From Palsa-343 sp036269135 (lineage in GTDB: Bacteria; Acidobacteriota; Terriglobia; Terriglobales; Acidobacteriaceae), in NCBI GenBank assembly GCA_036269135.1, contig DATASQ010000053.1:124001-188000 (forward strand): a stretch of DNA of 64,000 bases, read 5' to 3'. Positions 41,880 through 51,043 of this stretch are shown here, piece after piece (position 1 is the first letter of the stretch; each line of letters starts with the position of its first letter). Under the pieces are notes generated by a model. That model did not search any database. It saw only the letters and a list, made by a program, of their open reading frames with translations, and had not been told where the DNA came from. The position numbers and the translations under genes are program-made.

Positions 41880-44096
41880 TTGTCGACGACAGAAGGTCTC
41901 AAGCCATCGAGTGGGGCAAGTTTTCAGCCGTATGTTCCGCCGGGCGAGACGCGGCCGGAGCTGACCTTCCGCGCCATCCTGCTGGGGTGCATCTTTGGGC
42001 TGCTCTTCGGCGGGGTCACGGTCTACGTCGGTCTCGAAGCCGGGCTGACGGTGGCGGCCTCGATCCCGATCGCGGTTCTGTCGATCAGCGTGCTGCGGGC
42101 GCTGGGGCGCGCGTCGATTCTTGAGAACAATATTGTCCAGACGACGGGGAATGCGGGCCAGTCGATTGCGGCGGGCGTGATCTTTACCCTGCCCGCGCTC
42201 ATCTTCCTGGGATTCGACCTCGAATACTTCCGCATTTTTGTGCTGGCGATGCTGGGCGGGTGGCTGGGGCTGCTGTTTATGATCCCGCTGCGCCGGCAGC
42301 TGATTGTGGAGGAGCATGGGAACCTGACCTATCCCGAGGGGACGGCGTGCGCCGACGTGCTGCTGGCGGGCGAACGCGGCGGATCGTTTGCGAGCCGCGT
42401 ATTTCTGGGGCTGGGGCTGGGCGGCCTGTACGCGCTGTTCCAGAACAGCGACCTGCTGGGCGCGTGGCCGGATCAGCCGGATTACCAGCCGAACTTCGGG
42501 AAGCAGCACATCATGAAGGGCGCCTCGCTGCGCGTCGATGCCGTGCCGGAATACCTGGGCGTCGGTTATATTATCGGCGCGCGCGTGGCGGGGACGATGT
42601 TTGCCGGCGGCGTCTTCAGCTGGCTGGTGCTGATGCCGGCGATTTATTTCTTCGGTTCGCATCTGACCGGGCCGCTCTACCCGGCGGTGAAACCGGTGGC
42701 GCAGATGTCTCCAGGGGAGATGTGGTCGGCGTACGTGCGGCCGATGGGCGCCGGAGCGGTGGCCGCCTCGGGGCTGATCACGCTGATGAAAACGATGCCG
42801 ACCCTTGTGAACGCGCTCAGGGCGGGGATGGGCAATCTGCGCAAGGGCAAGGCCGCGGCGGCGAGCAGCGAGCGCACGGACCGCGATATGCCCATGTGGG
42901 TGGTGGTGGGCGGCAGCGTTCTGCTGGTGGCGATGATCTGGGTGTTTCTGACGGTGAAGCCGGTGCCCGGAGCGCAGACGGGCATGCTGGCGAACCTGGC
43001 GGCGTCGCTGCTGATTGTGGTGTTCGGCTTTCTATTTGTAACCGTGTCGTCGCGCATTGTGGGACTGATCGGGAGTTCCGCGAATCCCATCAGCGGAATG
43101 ACGATTGCAACGCTGATGGCGACGGCGGCGGTGTTTCTGGTGAAGGGCTGGACGGCTCCCGCATTTGGAGCGCTGGCCATCACGGTGGGCGGGGTGGTGT
43201 GCATCGCGTCGTCGAACGCCGGGGACACCTCCCAGGACCTGAAAACAGGCTTTCTGGTGGGCGCGACGCCGTGGAAGCAGCAGCTGGCGCTGATGATCGG
43301 CGTGTGCGTCTCGACGTTTGCGGTGGGCGTGACGCTGAACGCGATGAATCGCGGGTTCGAGGAGTTCCACACCATGAACAAGGTGTGGGACATTTCCGCG
43401 GCGCACGACGGGGTGCAGGACCAGGGGACGTTTACGCGGAAGGAATTTCGCGTGACGCAATCGATCAACGGCCAGCAAAAGACCGTAGCCACGCTCGAGG
43501 GTGACCACTACATTCTGCTGAACGCTCTGGGCTCGCATGAGCTGGCGGACGGGAAATATTTGTACGATCCGCAGACGAAGACGATCGCTGTGCAGTGGAT
43601 CGAGGGGATTGGCAGCGAGAAGGCGGCGGCGCCGCAGGCGCGTCTGATGGCGACGGTGATCAACGGGATCCTGCGGCAGCAACTGCCGTGGGGGCTGGTG
43701 CTGCTGGGTGTGTTTCTGGTGATTGCGATTGAGCTGATGGGGGTGCGGTCGCTCACGTTCGCGGTGGGCTCGTATTTATCGATTGCGACGACGCTGGCGA
43801 TCTTTGCGGGCGGCGTGGTGCGATGGATGGTGGATCGCGCGATGGAGAAATCCGGCGCCGGCGGCGAGACGGAGAGCGAGATCAGTCCGGGATCGCTGTA
43901 CGCCAGCGGTTTGATTGCCGCCGGCGGCATCGTGGGGCTGATGGGCGTGGGGATGAAGCTGTGGGAGAGCGTAAGCGAGCGGAACAACCCGATCCAGTTG
44001 CCGCAGACCTTGATCTATAACGACTGGGTGTCGGTGCTGATGTTCGTGCTGCTCGCCGGGTCGCTCTACTACTTCGCGCGCAAGCCGCTGAAGTAG
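41880..44096 (+). CDS. OPT-family oligopeptide/metal-chelate transporter
   Basis: A 738-residue polytopic inner-membrane protein of the OPT family (about 14-16 helices) that imports oligopeptides or metal complexes with protons. Landmarks: GVTVYVGLEAGLTVAASIP near the start, NIVQTTGNAGQSIAAGV, TYPEGTACADVLLAG, SSNAGDTSQDLKTGFLVG (the second signature) and a C-terminal YNDWVSVLMFVLLAGSLYYF. TTG at 41880 is chosen because GGAGG lies 6 bases upstream; ORF reading from 41838 is possible. Its promoter region faces the hicAB genes. Confidence 0.9.
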   Translation: MSTTEGLKPSSGASFQPYVPPGETRPELTFRAILLGCIFGLLFGGVTVYVGLEAGLTVAASIPIAVLSISVLRALGRASILENNIVQTTGNAGQSIAAGVIFTLPALIFLGFDLEYFRIFVLAMLGGWLGLLFMIPLRRQLIVEEHGNLTYPEGTACADVLLAGERGGSFASRVFLGLGLGGLYALFQNSDLLGAWPDQPDYQPNFGKQHIMKGASLRVDAVPEYLGVGYIIGARVAGTMFAGGVFSWLVLMPAIYFFGSHLTGPLYPAVKPVAQMSPGEMWSAYVRPMGAGAVAASGLITLMKTMPTLVNALRAGMGNLRKGKAAAASSERTDRDMPMWVVVGGSVLLVAMIWVFLTVKPVPGAQTGMLANLAASLLIVVFGFLFVTVSSRIVGLIGSSANPISGMTIATLMATAAVFLVKGWTAPAFGALAITVGGVVCIASSNAGDTSQDLKTGFLVGATPWKQQLALMIGVCVSTFAVGVTLNAMNRGFEEFHTMNKVWDISAAHDGVQDQGTFTRKEFRVTQSINGQQKTVATLEGDHYILLNALGSHELADGKYLYDPQTKTIAVQWIEGIGSEKAAAPQARLMATVINGILRQQLPWGLVLLGVFLVIAIELMGVRSLTFAVGSYLSIATTLAIFAGGVVRWMVDRAMEKSGAGGETESEISPGSLYASGLIAAGGIVGLMGVGMKLWESVSERNNPIQLPQTLIYNDWVSVLMFVLLAGSLYYFARKPLK

Positions 44097-44101
44097 GGCG
44101 G

Positions 44102-44132
44102 GCACAGGGCACAGGGCACAGGGCACAGGGCA
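44102..44132. repeat. Heptanucleotide repeat ACAGGGC (four units)
   Basis: Just 3' of the OPT stop codon, GGGC then four ACAGGGC units and ACA. It is the same heptamer as in the array at 24812-24871 and lies between the convergent ends of the OPT and rhaB genes, as the 1186-1210 copy lies between the permease and fucP-like genes. Confidence 0.85.
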
Positions 44133-44142
44133 CAAAGAAAAA

Positions 44143-45624
44143 CTAGCTGGGCAGCGAGGCGTTTGCGAGACGGTGGGCCTGTTCGGCGACGGCCAGGGCA
44201 GAAACGCCATCGGTGGTCTGCGACCCACTCAGCGAATGCAGCCGCGCGAGCTGCACGGCGAAGTTGCCCAGCGTCGAGCTTTCGACGGCATGGCGCTCGA
44301 CGGGAATCTTCGCAGCCTGCGCGGTTAAATCATTCAGATAATCATTGCGGCTGCCGCCGCCGACGATGCAGATGCGTTCGGCGCGGTGTCCGGTGATGCG
44401 GGCGATGTCGTCGAGCAGAGACGCGTAGCGATGCGCCAGGGAATGAAAGATGAGGTTGGCGTAGTCAGGCGCGGCGTCGCAGCCATCGGATAAAGGCGGC
44501 AGACCGTGGCGGCGGCGCTGGGCGTTGATGCGGGCGGGCATGTCGCCGGGCGGGAGAAACGCCGGGTCGTCGAGATCGAGAAGAGCATCGGGTGGAGGCA
44601 GGCAGCGGGTCTCGGCAATCAGTTCAGGCAGAGACCAGCCGCGATGGTCTTCCCAGTACACGAGGCACTGGCGGAGGAGCCACATACCGGCGAGTCCGCG
44701 ATGAAAGAGAATGCCGCCGTCAGCGGCGCCGAGGTGGGTGAAGCCGGCGGCATAGGCTTCCGGGGTGCGACAAGGTTCCGGCAGCACCATGCCGATGAGG
44801 GACCAGGTCCCGGAGCTGATATAGGCCCATGGCGCGGAACCGGCGACGGCGATGCCGGCGATGGCCGAGGCGGTGTCGTGGCAGGCGGGGGCGATGAGCT
44901 GGGTCTGCGCGAGGGCGGGAAGACTGCGGAGGTCGGGGCGGATGAGTCCGAGCGCGGTGCCGGGCTGGACGAGCGGGGGCGCGGCAGAGCGGTCGAGACC
45001 GAGCGCGGCGAAGAGGTCGTCGGACCAGGAGCGCGTGACGGGATCGATGAGCGCGGTGTGCGTGGCGTTCGTGATTTCTGCAACACGCGGAGCGCCGAGC
45101 CAGTGCAGGATGGACTCCGGCAGATTGATCCAGGGCGTCGAAACAGAGACACCGGCGAGCTTGTCGGCGTAGAGCTGGTAAATCGTGTTGATGGGCTGGA
45201 TCTGGACGCCGGTGCGGGCGTACAGCTGATCGGCGGGGATGATCCGGTGCACGGCTTCAAACGCGGCGTTGGTGCGGGGATCGCGATAGCAAAAGGGCGG
45301 GGCGATGGGGCGACCGGCCTCGTCGAGGCGGACATAGTCGACGGCCCAGCCGGTAACGCCGATGGAGGCGATGCCTTCGGGCGCCTTTTCAGCGCAGGCG
45401 CGAAGGCCGCGGTCGAGTTCCTGACACATGCGGTCGAGGTTCCAGCGGACGCCGGAGGCGTGTGGGTCCGACGCATCGGGCGACCAGGGGGCGTTGGCAA
45501 AGCGGTGGACGATGGAAACGGCGGGGTTTTCGGGGGCGCCGGACGAGCCGGCAGTCCAGCGAAGGAGTGAGACACGGCAGCTCTCGGCGCCCAGGTCGAT
45601 GGCGACCAGAGCCGGACGCGTCAC
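44143..45624 (-). CDS. rhaB: Rhamnulokinase (FGGY family)
   Basis: A 493-residue sugar kinase phosphorylating L-rhamnulose. The N-terminal ATP-binding domain has VAIDLGAESCRVS (FGGY opening), VTGWAVDYVRLDE and CYRDPRT; the second domain has the phosphate-2 region AYISSGTWSLIG and the adenosine motif CIVGGGSRNDYLN. This pattern is that of RhaB rather than xylulokinase. It overlaps the fused aldolase/dehydrogenase start by four bases (ATGA), so they form an operon. A rhamnose isomerase, mutarotase or regulator is not in this window. Confidence 0.9.
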   Translation of the reverse strand: MTRPALVAIDLGAESCRVSLLRWTAGSSGAPENPAVSIVHRFANAPWSPDASDPHASGVRWNLDRMCQELDRGLRACAEKAPEGIASIGVTGWAVDYVRLDEAGRPIAPPFCYRDPRTNAAFEAVHRIIPADQLYARTGVQIQPINTIYQLYADKLAGVSVSTPWINLPESILHWLGAPRVAEITNATHTALIDPVTRSWSDDLFAALGLDRSAAPPLVQPGTALGLIRPDLRSLPALAQTQLIAPACHDTASAIAGIAVAGSAPWAYISSGTWSLIGMVLPEPCRTPEAYAAGFTHLGAADGGILFHRGLAGMWLLRQCLVYWEDHRGWSLPELIAETRCLPPPDALLDLDDPAFLPPGDMPARINAQRRRHGLPPLSDGCDAAPDYANLIFHSLAHRYASLLDDIARITGHRAERICIVGGGSRNDYLNDLTAQAAKIPVERHAVESSTLGNFAVQLARLHSLSGSQTTDGVSALAVAEQAHRLANASLPS

Positions 45625-47828
45625 CGGAGGAAGGCCTCAGGCAGCCCGCCATCGACGGGGATGAGATGGCCGGTGGTGCATCGGGTATGGGGACCGGCGA
45701 GGAAGAGGATGGCCTGCGCGCAGTCGGCGGGATCGATGGGCTGGTGCGTCAGGGTGCGCTGCGCGTAGAAAGCGGCAAGCCGGTTACGGAGATCCTCGTC
45801 GGACGCGGCAGGATCGAAGGCAAGGTTGTATTTGGTGAGCGAGGCGATGACGCGGTCGCGGGGAAACATGGTCGATCCCTTGACGACCGTGGCGGGACTA
45901 ATGCCGTTGACGCGGACTTTGGGCGCGAGCGAGACGGCGAGTTCCCGGACAAGGTGGCTGAGAGCGGCCTTGCTGACGTCGTAGGCTTCGCTGCCGCGCT
46001 TGGCCACGACGGCATTCGCGGAGCTGGTGAGAACGATGGCGCCGTCGAGGCCCTGGGCGGCGAAGATTTTGGCCGCTTCGTCGGCGAGGATGTAGTTCGC
46101 CGTCACGTTCAGATCGAGCGTTGAAGACCAGGCTGCGTCGCCAATGGCGCCGGTGGGCGAGGAGGGGAAAATGGCCGCCGTGTTGATGAGGATGTCGAGC
46201 CCGCCATACAGCGCGACGGCCGCGCGAAGGGCGGCGACGATGCTTTCGCGGCTGCGGATATCGATGGCGGTGGCAGAGACGGCTTCTTTGCCGGCAATGG
46301 GACGCAGCTCCTGGGCCACGGCTTCGGCTCCGTCAAAATCGCGATCGGCAACGACGATGTGGGCGCCGCGCTCGGCGGCGAGCAGCGCGGCGGCCCGGCC
46401 AATGCCGCTGGCTCCTCCAACCAGGAGGGCGATGCGGCGGCTGAGTTCCTTTTCCGCGGGCTGGCGGCGGAGTTTTGCATCCTCCAGGAGCCAATACTCG
46501 ATGCGGAAGGCCTCCGATGGCGGCAGCGCGACGTAGTTCGCGTGGGACTGGAATGCGGAACAGGGCGCGGCAGGCCCGGCCTGCGGGTAGTCGGTCACGG
46601 GCGTGTCGCCGGCCAGGGCGGTGGCGCCTTCCATCACGTGAATGGCATTCGTATAAAACTCGCCGACGATACGGGCTTCGGTCCTGCTTTTGCCGAAGGA
46701 GAACATGCCGAGACCGGGGATGAGCAGCACCGCCGGGTTGGGGTCGCGCAGGGCGGGCGAGGTGGGCTCGACGTGCTGCTGGTAGTAGGCGGCGTATTCG
46801 GTGCGGTAATGAGTCAGGGCGGCGTCGATCTTTTTCTCGATGGCCGGCGCGTCGTCGGTGGTTTCGGCGGCGACAAACAGGGGGCGGATCTTGGTGCGGA
46901 TGAAGTGGTCGGGGCAGCTGGTGCCGAGGTGGGCGAGCGTGGCGGCGTCCTGTGAATTGACGAAGCGCAGAACCTCGGGCAGATCGTTATAGCCGACGAG
47001 GAGGCGCTTCTGCTGTGAGACGCGGCCGCGGAGGAACGGGAGCAGATCGATGGCGAGGTCGCGGCGATTGTCGCGGGACTGGGCGACGGCGCCGCCGAAG
47101 AGGGCTTTGCCCTTCCGCTCGAGGTGGGCATGAATGAACTGGCCGAGGTGATCGATCATGGTGATCGTGTTCACGTAGGACTCGCGCTGCGTTTCTCCCC
47201 AGGTAAAGAGGCCGTGGCCGCCGAGAACGATGCCGTCGCAACCGGGGTTTTCGCGGGCGGCTGCCCGGAGCATCAGGCCGAGCTCGAAGCCGGGCCGCTG
47301 CCAGGGAAGCCAGATAAGAGAGTGGCCGAATTCGCGGTTGAACTGCTGCATCTTCTCTTTGCCATTCGCGGAGGCGGCCATGGCAATCGCCCAGTCGGGA
47401 TGCAGGTGGTCGACATGGCGGAAGGGCAGGAAGCCGTGCAGAGGCGTATCGATGGAAGCCGCGACGGGATTCACGCCGAAGGTGCAGAGCGGGTAGAGAT
47501 CGACCATCGCGTCTTCTTCAGAGACCCCGCCGTACCGGGATTCGAGGGCAAGGAGCTTGTCGAGGTAGAGCGTGGCGAAGCCGCGGCGCTGAATGCTGCC
47601 GAGATCCCCTCCGCTGCCTTTCACCCAAAGCACCTCGACGGGCTGACCGGTCAGCGGGTCGCGCTCGACGACTTTGGAGCTGGTGTTGCCGCCGCCGAAG
47701 TTCGTGATGCGCAGATCGGCGCCGAAGAGGTTCGAGCGATAGCGAAGAAGCTCGGGTTCGTCGAGGCCGGCGGCCAGTTTTTCGTCCCAAAGATCGTCAA
47801 GAAGGCGGAGCGCGGTCAGAGTCGTCAT
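45621..47828 (-). CDS. rhaEW: Bifunctional rhamnulose-1-phosphate aldolase / L-lactaldehyde dehydrogenase
   Basis: A 735-residue fusion. The first about 440 residues are a class II aldolase/adducin fold with the zinc ligands near FRHVDHLHPDWA and GGHGLFTWG, cleaving rhamnulose-1-phosphate to dihydroxyacetone phosphate and L-lactaldehyde. The last about 240 residues are a short-chain dehydrogenase (VGGASGIGRAAALL, NTAAIFP, YDVSKAALSHLV) that should oxidise lactaldehyde to lactate. This two-domain form matches Bacillus RhaEW. ATG at 47828 is chosen as the start of the aldolase (TALRLLDDLWDE); the long open frame to 48494 lies in the opposite-strand gene. It is first in a minus-strand operon with rhaB. 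Confidence 0.9.
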   Translation of the reverse strand: MTTLTALRLLDDLWDEKLAAGLDEPELLRYRSNLFGADLRITNFGGGNTSSKVVERDPLTGQPVEVLWVKGSGGDLGSIQRRGFATLYLDKLLALESRYGGVSEEDAMVDLYPLCTFGVNPVAASIDTPLHGFLPFRHVDHLHPDWAIAMAASANGKEKMQQFNREFGHSLIWLPWQRPGFELGLMLRAAARENPGCDGIVLGGHGLFTWGETQRESYVNTITMIDHLGQFIHAHLERKGKALFGGAVAQSRDNRRDLAIDLLPFLRGRVSQQKRLLVGYNDLPEVLRFVNSQDAATLAHLGTSCPDHFIRTKIRPLFVAAETTDDAPAIEKKIDAALTHYRTEYAAYYQQHVEPTSPALRDPNPAVLLIPGLGMFSFGKSRTEARIVGEFYTNAIHVMEGATALAGDTPVTDYPQAGPAAPCSAFQSHANYVALPPSEAFRIEYWLLEDAKLRRQPAEKELSRRIALLVGGASGIGRAAALLAAERGAHIVVADRDFDGAEAVAQELRPIAGKEAVSATAIDIRSRESIVAALRAAVALYGGLDILINTAAIFPSSPTGAIGDAAWSSTLDLNVTANYILADEAAKIFAAQGLDGAIVLTSSANAVVAKRGSEAYDVSKAALSHLVRELAVSLAPKVRVNGISPATVVKGSTMFPRDRVIASLTKYNLAFDPAASDEDLRNRLAAFYAQRTLTHQPIDPADCAQAILFLAGPHTRCTTGHLIPVDGGLPEAFLR

Positions 47829-47927
47829 GGAAGGTATCCCCGCAGACGATGATGGCACAGCCGCGATGACAGGGCGAGCTTGCCGGCAGAGTTTTGCGGA
47901 GGTCCGGCAGCCCTTATGCTGGCAGGC

Positions 47928-48620
47928 ATGGCGGCGCGACGGAAATTCAAGGCGGTACTGGAACGCGACGGAACCCCCCTGGGCTGGACCATCGTCCGCG
48001 TTCCGTTTGACCCAACCGCAGCGTGGCCGGAAAGAAAACGGCTGCGGGTACAAGGGACCATCGGCGGATTTGCATTCCGGACCTCGCTGTTTCGCGCGCG
48101 ACAGGGACACTTCATTCTGCTCGTCAATAAAAAGATGCAGAAGGGCGCGGGCCTCGTCCTGGGGAGCGTGGCCGATGTGGTGCTCGAGCCGGATATCGAG
48201 GAACGAACGGTGGCGCGGCCGCCGGAGCTGGAGACGGTCCTGCGGCAGGATCGCGCGCTGCGCAGGTGGCACGACGCGCTCAGCGATTCGTACCGGAAGT
48301 TCATCGCCGACCGGATAACGGAACCGAAGAGTGCGGCAGTCCGCGTGAAGCGGGCCGAGCAGATGGCCGAATGGATGATGCTGGCCATGGAAGGCGAGCG
48401 GATGACGCCGCCGATCCTCGAAGCGGCCTTTCTGCGTATTCCAAACGCCCGCCCAGCCTGGAAAGCTATGACCCCGACGCAGCGGCGGGGTCAATTGCTG
48501 GGCATCTTCTATTACCAGAGTCCGGAAGCGCGGCAGAAGCGGACGCGGAAGGCGATTGAGGAAGCCCTGCGGATCGCCGAGAAGAAGAGAGCCAAAGGAG
48601 AGTCGCCGGGCGCGCGATGA
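47928..48620 (+). CDS. DUF1905/YdeI-like protein
   Basis: A 230-residue protein with an N-terminal DUF1905 module (KAVLERDGTPLGWTIVRVP, LRVQGTIGGFAFRTSLF) followed by a helical region of the YdeI/OmpD-associated type (DRITEPKSAAVRVKRAEQ) and a C-terminal basic helix (RRGQLLGIFYYQSPEARQKR). Function unknown. ATG at 47928 is preferred; ATG 47916 is possible. It is divergent from the rhamnose operon across 99 bases and unrelated to it in sequence. Confidence 0.72.
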   Translation: MAARRKFKAVLERDGTPLGWTIVRVPFDPTAAWPERKRLRVQGTIGGFAFRTSLFRARQGHFILLVNKKMQKGAGLVLGSVADVVLEPDIEERTVARPPELETVLRQDRALRRWHDALSDSYRKFIADRITEPKSAAVRVKRAEQMAEWMMLAMEGERMTPPILEAAFLRIPNARPAWKAMTPTQRRGQLLGIFYYQSPEARQKRTRKAIEEALRIAEKKRAKGESPGAR

Positions 48621-49073
48621 GTCTGTCGGGCATTGGGCCGGGAAAACGGAGCCGAACCCCGGGGTTCAGGGGGAATGCACACTCCGTGGCGCACTGACCG
48701 CAGTACCCAATCCATTCACTCTGTCTCCCGCCCCAATCAGGAGGCCGCGAGGCTAGCCGGGCGGGGGCGTGTCTTTCGACGTATTGAGGGGGTGGTGGAA
48801 CGGCCGGGTTCGAGGTGTGGGGCGGGCAAGGCGCCCGGCTGCCACAGTGGCTATAAGATATTTTGATTCATTACTTTAACGAGTCGACGAAAGGGTCGCA
48901 GCCGAGAGGGGGGACAGGAGGGGAGAGATCAGGAGGGGCGGGACGAGTACGGCGGTAATGCGGTCTGTATAATACTTAGATAATATCCATCAGGGAATAC
49001 AATCTGCCAACTTAGCAAGTATATTGGCTCCTGTAACAAGCTGTCTCTACAACTTTTGAGGAGTAAGACTGTC
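48621..49073. other. Intergenic region, promoter of a small peptide gene
   Basis: About 450 bases with no gene. The last 200 bases are AT-rich, with TATAAT at 48968-48973 (no clear -35) and GAGGAG 10 bases before the peptide ATG. The rest is GC-rich without recognised structure. Confidence 0.5.
48968..48973 (+). promoter_or_regulatory. -10 hexamer TATAAT for the small peptide gene
   Basis: Exact TATAAT in an AT-rich patch, 100 bases before the ATG at 49074. No good -35 is visible. Confidence 0.45.
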
Positions 49074-49241
49074 ATGAAATTCGCCGTTAAAGCTCTCGTT
49101 CTCGGAATGTGTGCAGTTGGGTGTTCCGCCGCTGTTCTCTCTTCGCATGCTCGGACAACCTTCGTGCCGAACCACCAGGTGACGAGCTCGGCGTTCCCGA
49201 TGCCGACCTGCGGGCCGAATCACTGCCCGACCGGCAAGTAA
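49074..49241 (+). CDS. Small secreted peptide precursor, 55 residues
   Basis: A 55-residue protein with a signal peptide (KFAVKALVLGMCAVGCSAAVL) and a mature part of about 30 residues ending PMPTCGPNHCPTGK, with two cysteines four residues apart that could form a disulfide or bind metal. GAGGAG lies 10 bases upstream, so it is translated independently. Its downstream neighbour is a membrane protein on the same strand, 121 bases on. It could be a signalling or antimicrobial precursor; no family is recognised, and function is inferred only from size and export signal. Confidence 0.7.
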   Translation: MKFAVKALVLGMCAVGCSAAVLSSHARTTFVPNHQVTSSAFPMPTCGPNHCPTGK

Positions 49242-49362
49242 ATAAGCCGGTACTAGGGTCACCACGGTAGCACAAAAGTTGCAGGCTGCAGGGCCTCTCG
49301 ATGATCTTTTTTCGTTGAGCAGATGGTGCGTTCGGGCTATCCTCGAATCTCTAGAGGAACCG

Positions 49363-50250
49363 ATGAACCATCTGCAAGACGTCCTCATCAAGCTGGAGCC
49401 GGCGTTTCTGCTCATCGCAGCCGTTGCATTTTTTCGCTCCGGCGCGGCTCGTCGGTTGCCGGCGCTTGCAGCCTATTTTGTGGTGCGCGGCGCGCAGGCA
49501 GTGTTCCTCGAAACAGTCCTGAGCTTGTGGGGCGACGGCATGCCCGCCTGCAACACTCTCCGCTATCAGGTCTACTTCTACGGATACTGGATCTCCTATA
49601 TCGCGTGCGCTGTAACGATCTTCTTCGTCGTCCAGGAAGTCTTTAAGCGCGTGATGGAGCCGGTTCCAGGGCTTCGTCGTCTCGGGCTGATGGCCTTTCG
49701 GTGGGTCAGCATCGTTTCGCTGGTAGTGTGCGTTGGGGCCGTTGCCCTGCCGGCGGCTTTCGCATCCACCAGTGGCGATCGGATCGGACCGGTCGGACTG
49801 CAACTCGCCCGTTGCGTGAGCGTGATGGAACTCTGTCTGCTTGCGTTCCTTGCTCTGTCCATCCATGCACTGGGCCGCTCGTTCCGCAGTCGACTTTTCG
49901 GAGTTGGCCTTGGGTTCGGCGTTCAGGCTGCGGCGGACCTTATTTTCACGGCTCTCTCGGCCAGATTCCCTGGGTTAAGCTCGACGGCAGCCTTGTCACT
50001 GCAGGCTCTTACGACCCTGGTCCTGGTCACCTGGACGGTCTACTTCATCGTGCCCGAGCCCGCGGTCGAGCGCAAAATGGTCGTGCTGCCGCCGCAGTCA
50101 ATGCTGGCGCGGTGGAACTCGCTGGCCAAGGGGCTGGGACAGCTTTCGCAACCCGCCGTGGCCGGGGCGCCGACCGGCTTCTTCCTGCAGGACATCGAAG
50201 GCGTGGTGGATCGCGTGCTGGCCAAGAACCCTGTAATCGTCTCTCACTGA
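49363..50250 (+). CDS. Polytopic (about seven-helix) membrane protein
   Basis: A 295-residue membrane protein with about seven hydrophobic helices, starting at ATG 49363 (GAGGAACCG upstream; open frame from 49279). Landmarks: LEPAFLLIAAVAFFRSGAAR, YFYGYWISYIACAVTIFFVVQ, a central helix pair, LVLVTWTVYFIVPEP, and a soluble C-terminal tail (DIEGVVDRVLAK). Similar proteins are common in Acidobacteria and are annotated as hypothetical. The upstream secreted peptide suggests, without proof, a receptor-like role. An intrinsic terminator follows. Confidence 0.72.
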   Translation: MNHLQDVLIKLEPAFLLIAAVAFFRSGAARRLPALAAYFVVRGAQAVFLETVLSLWGDGMPACNTLRYQVYFYGYWISYIACAVTIFFVVQEVFKRVMEPVPGLRRLGLMAFRWVSIVSLVVCVGAVALPAAFASTSGDRIGPVGLQLARCVSVMELCLLAFLALSIHALGRSFRSRLFGVGLGFGVQAAADLIFTALSARFPGLSSTAALSLQALTTLVLVTWTVYFIVPEPAVERKMVVLPPQSMLARWNSLAKGLGQLSQPAVAGAPTGFFLQDIEGVVDRVLAKNPVIVSH

Positions 50251-50270
50251 GGAACCTCAGTCCTCCTGAC

Positions 50271-50300
50271 AAGCCCCGGGCAACCGGGGCTTTCTGTTTT
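50271..50300 (+). terminator. Intrinsic terminator of the membrane-protein gene
   Basis: Perfect 9-bp stem AAGCCCCGG / CCGGGGCTT (50271-50279 and 50284-50292) with a GCAA tetraloop, followed by TCTGTTTT. Confidence 0.85.
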
Positions 50301-50357
50301 GGGCAGCATTCCGCCCTGGGCGGGTGGCGGAGCGCGGGCCGGGCGGCGGCAGGCATG

Positions 50358-50386
50358 AAAAAGGCCGGACTCTCACGAGTCCGGCC
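50358..50386 (-). terminator. Intrinsic terminator of the rplU-rpmA operon
   Basis: Perfect 10-bp stem GGCCGGACTC / GAGTCCGGCC (50363-50372 and 50377-50386), loop TCAC. On the minus strand it is followed by five thymines (complement of 50358-50362), just after the rpmA stop. Confidence 0.9.
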
Positions 50387-50407
50387 TCAGACAAAGCTGC
50401 GCTGAAG

Positions 50408-50671
50408 CTATTCCGCGGTGACGGCCTCAACGGCGACAAAGCGCCCAGTGCGTCCGCGATCGATGAACTTCACCCGGCCGTCGATCTTGGCAAAGAGGGT
50501 GTCGTCGCTGCCGCGCCCCACATTCAGGCCGGCCTTGAGCTTCGTGCCCCGCTGGCGAACGATGATGGAGCCGCCGGTGACCACCTGGCCGGCGAAGATC
50601 TTCACGCCCAGTCGCTGGGCGTTGGAATCGCGGCCGTTTTTCGAGCTGCCTAAACCTTTTTTGTGTGCCAT
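50408..50671 (-). CDS. rpmA: Ribosomal protein bL27
   Basis: An 87-residue large-subunit protein. The start MAHKKGLGSSKNGRDSN, LGVKIFAGQ and GGSIIVRQRGTK are standard for bL27, which lies near the peptidyl transferase centre. It follows rplU by 48 bases. The usual third operon member obgE is missing here and sits at 57325. Confidence 0.97.
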   Translation of the reverse strand: MAHKKGLGSSKNGRDSNAQRLGVKIFAGQVVTGGSIIVRQRGTKLKAGLNVGRGSDDTLFAKIDGRVKFIDRGRTGRFVAVEAVTAE

Positions 50672-50719
50672 ATCCTGTTCCTGTATCCTTGGGTGCTTTT
50701 GCGGCGCGGGGCCGAAGAG

Positions 50720-51043
50720 CTACGCCGTGTAGCGGTTGCCGTCGATCTGAATCTCGCTGATGCGAATCTGGGTAAAGCCCTGCCGGTGTCCCTGGAGCTT
50801 CTTGTACTGCTTCTTGCGCTTGAAATGGAAGACCAGGATCTTGTCGCCGCGGCCTTCGCTGACCACGGTGCCGAGCACCTTCCCGGTTTGGGGTTTCACG
50901 AGCGAGCCCGAGTCCCCGGAAAAGGCCAGAACGTCGCTGAATTCGACCGAGCCGTCGTCGCCGGAGGTGAGGCTTTCGACCTTCACCACGTCGCCCGGAG
51001 CGACCCGATATTGTTTGCCACCAGTGCGGATGACCGCGTACAT
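50720..51043 (-). CDS. rplU: Ribosomal protein bL21
   Basis: A 107-residue large-subunit protein, starting MYAVIRTGGKQYRV, with the family signature QIRISEI and the C-terminal HRQGFTQIRI-type end. ATG 51043 follows GGAGG; upstream frame codons to 51202 are not part of the protein. The 150 bases before the ATG may hold the operon leader, but no defined structure is called. Confidence 0.97.
   Translation of the reverse strand: MYAVIRTGGKQYRVAPGDVVKVESLTSGDDGSVEFSDVLAFSGDSGSLVKPQTGKVLGTVVSEGRGDKILVFHFKRKKQYKKLQGHRQGFTQIRISEIQIDGNRYTA

Noticed and set aside
49242..49362. Possible c-di-GMP riboswitch before the seven-helix gene
   Set aside because: The GEMM core sequences are absent; only scattered G-rich stretches are present.
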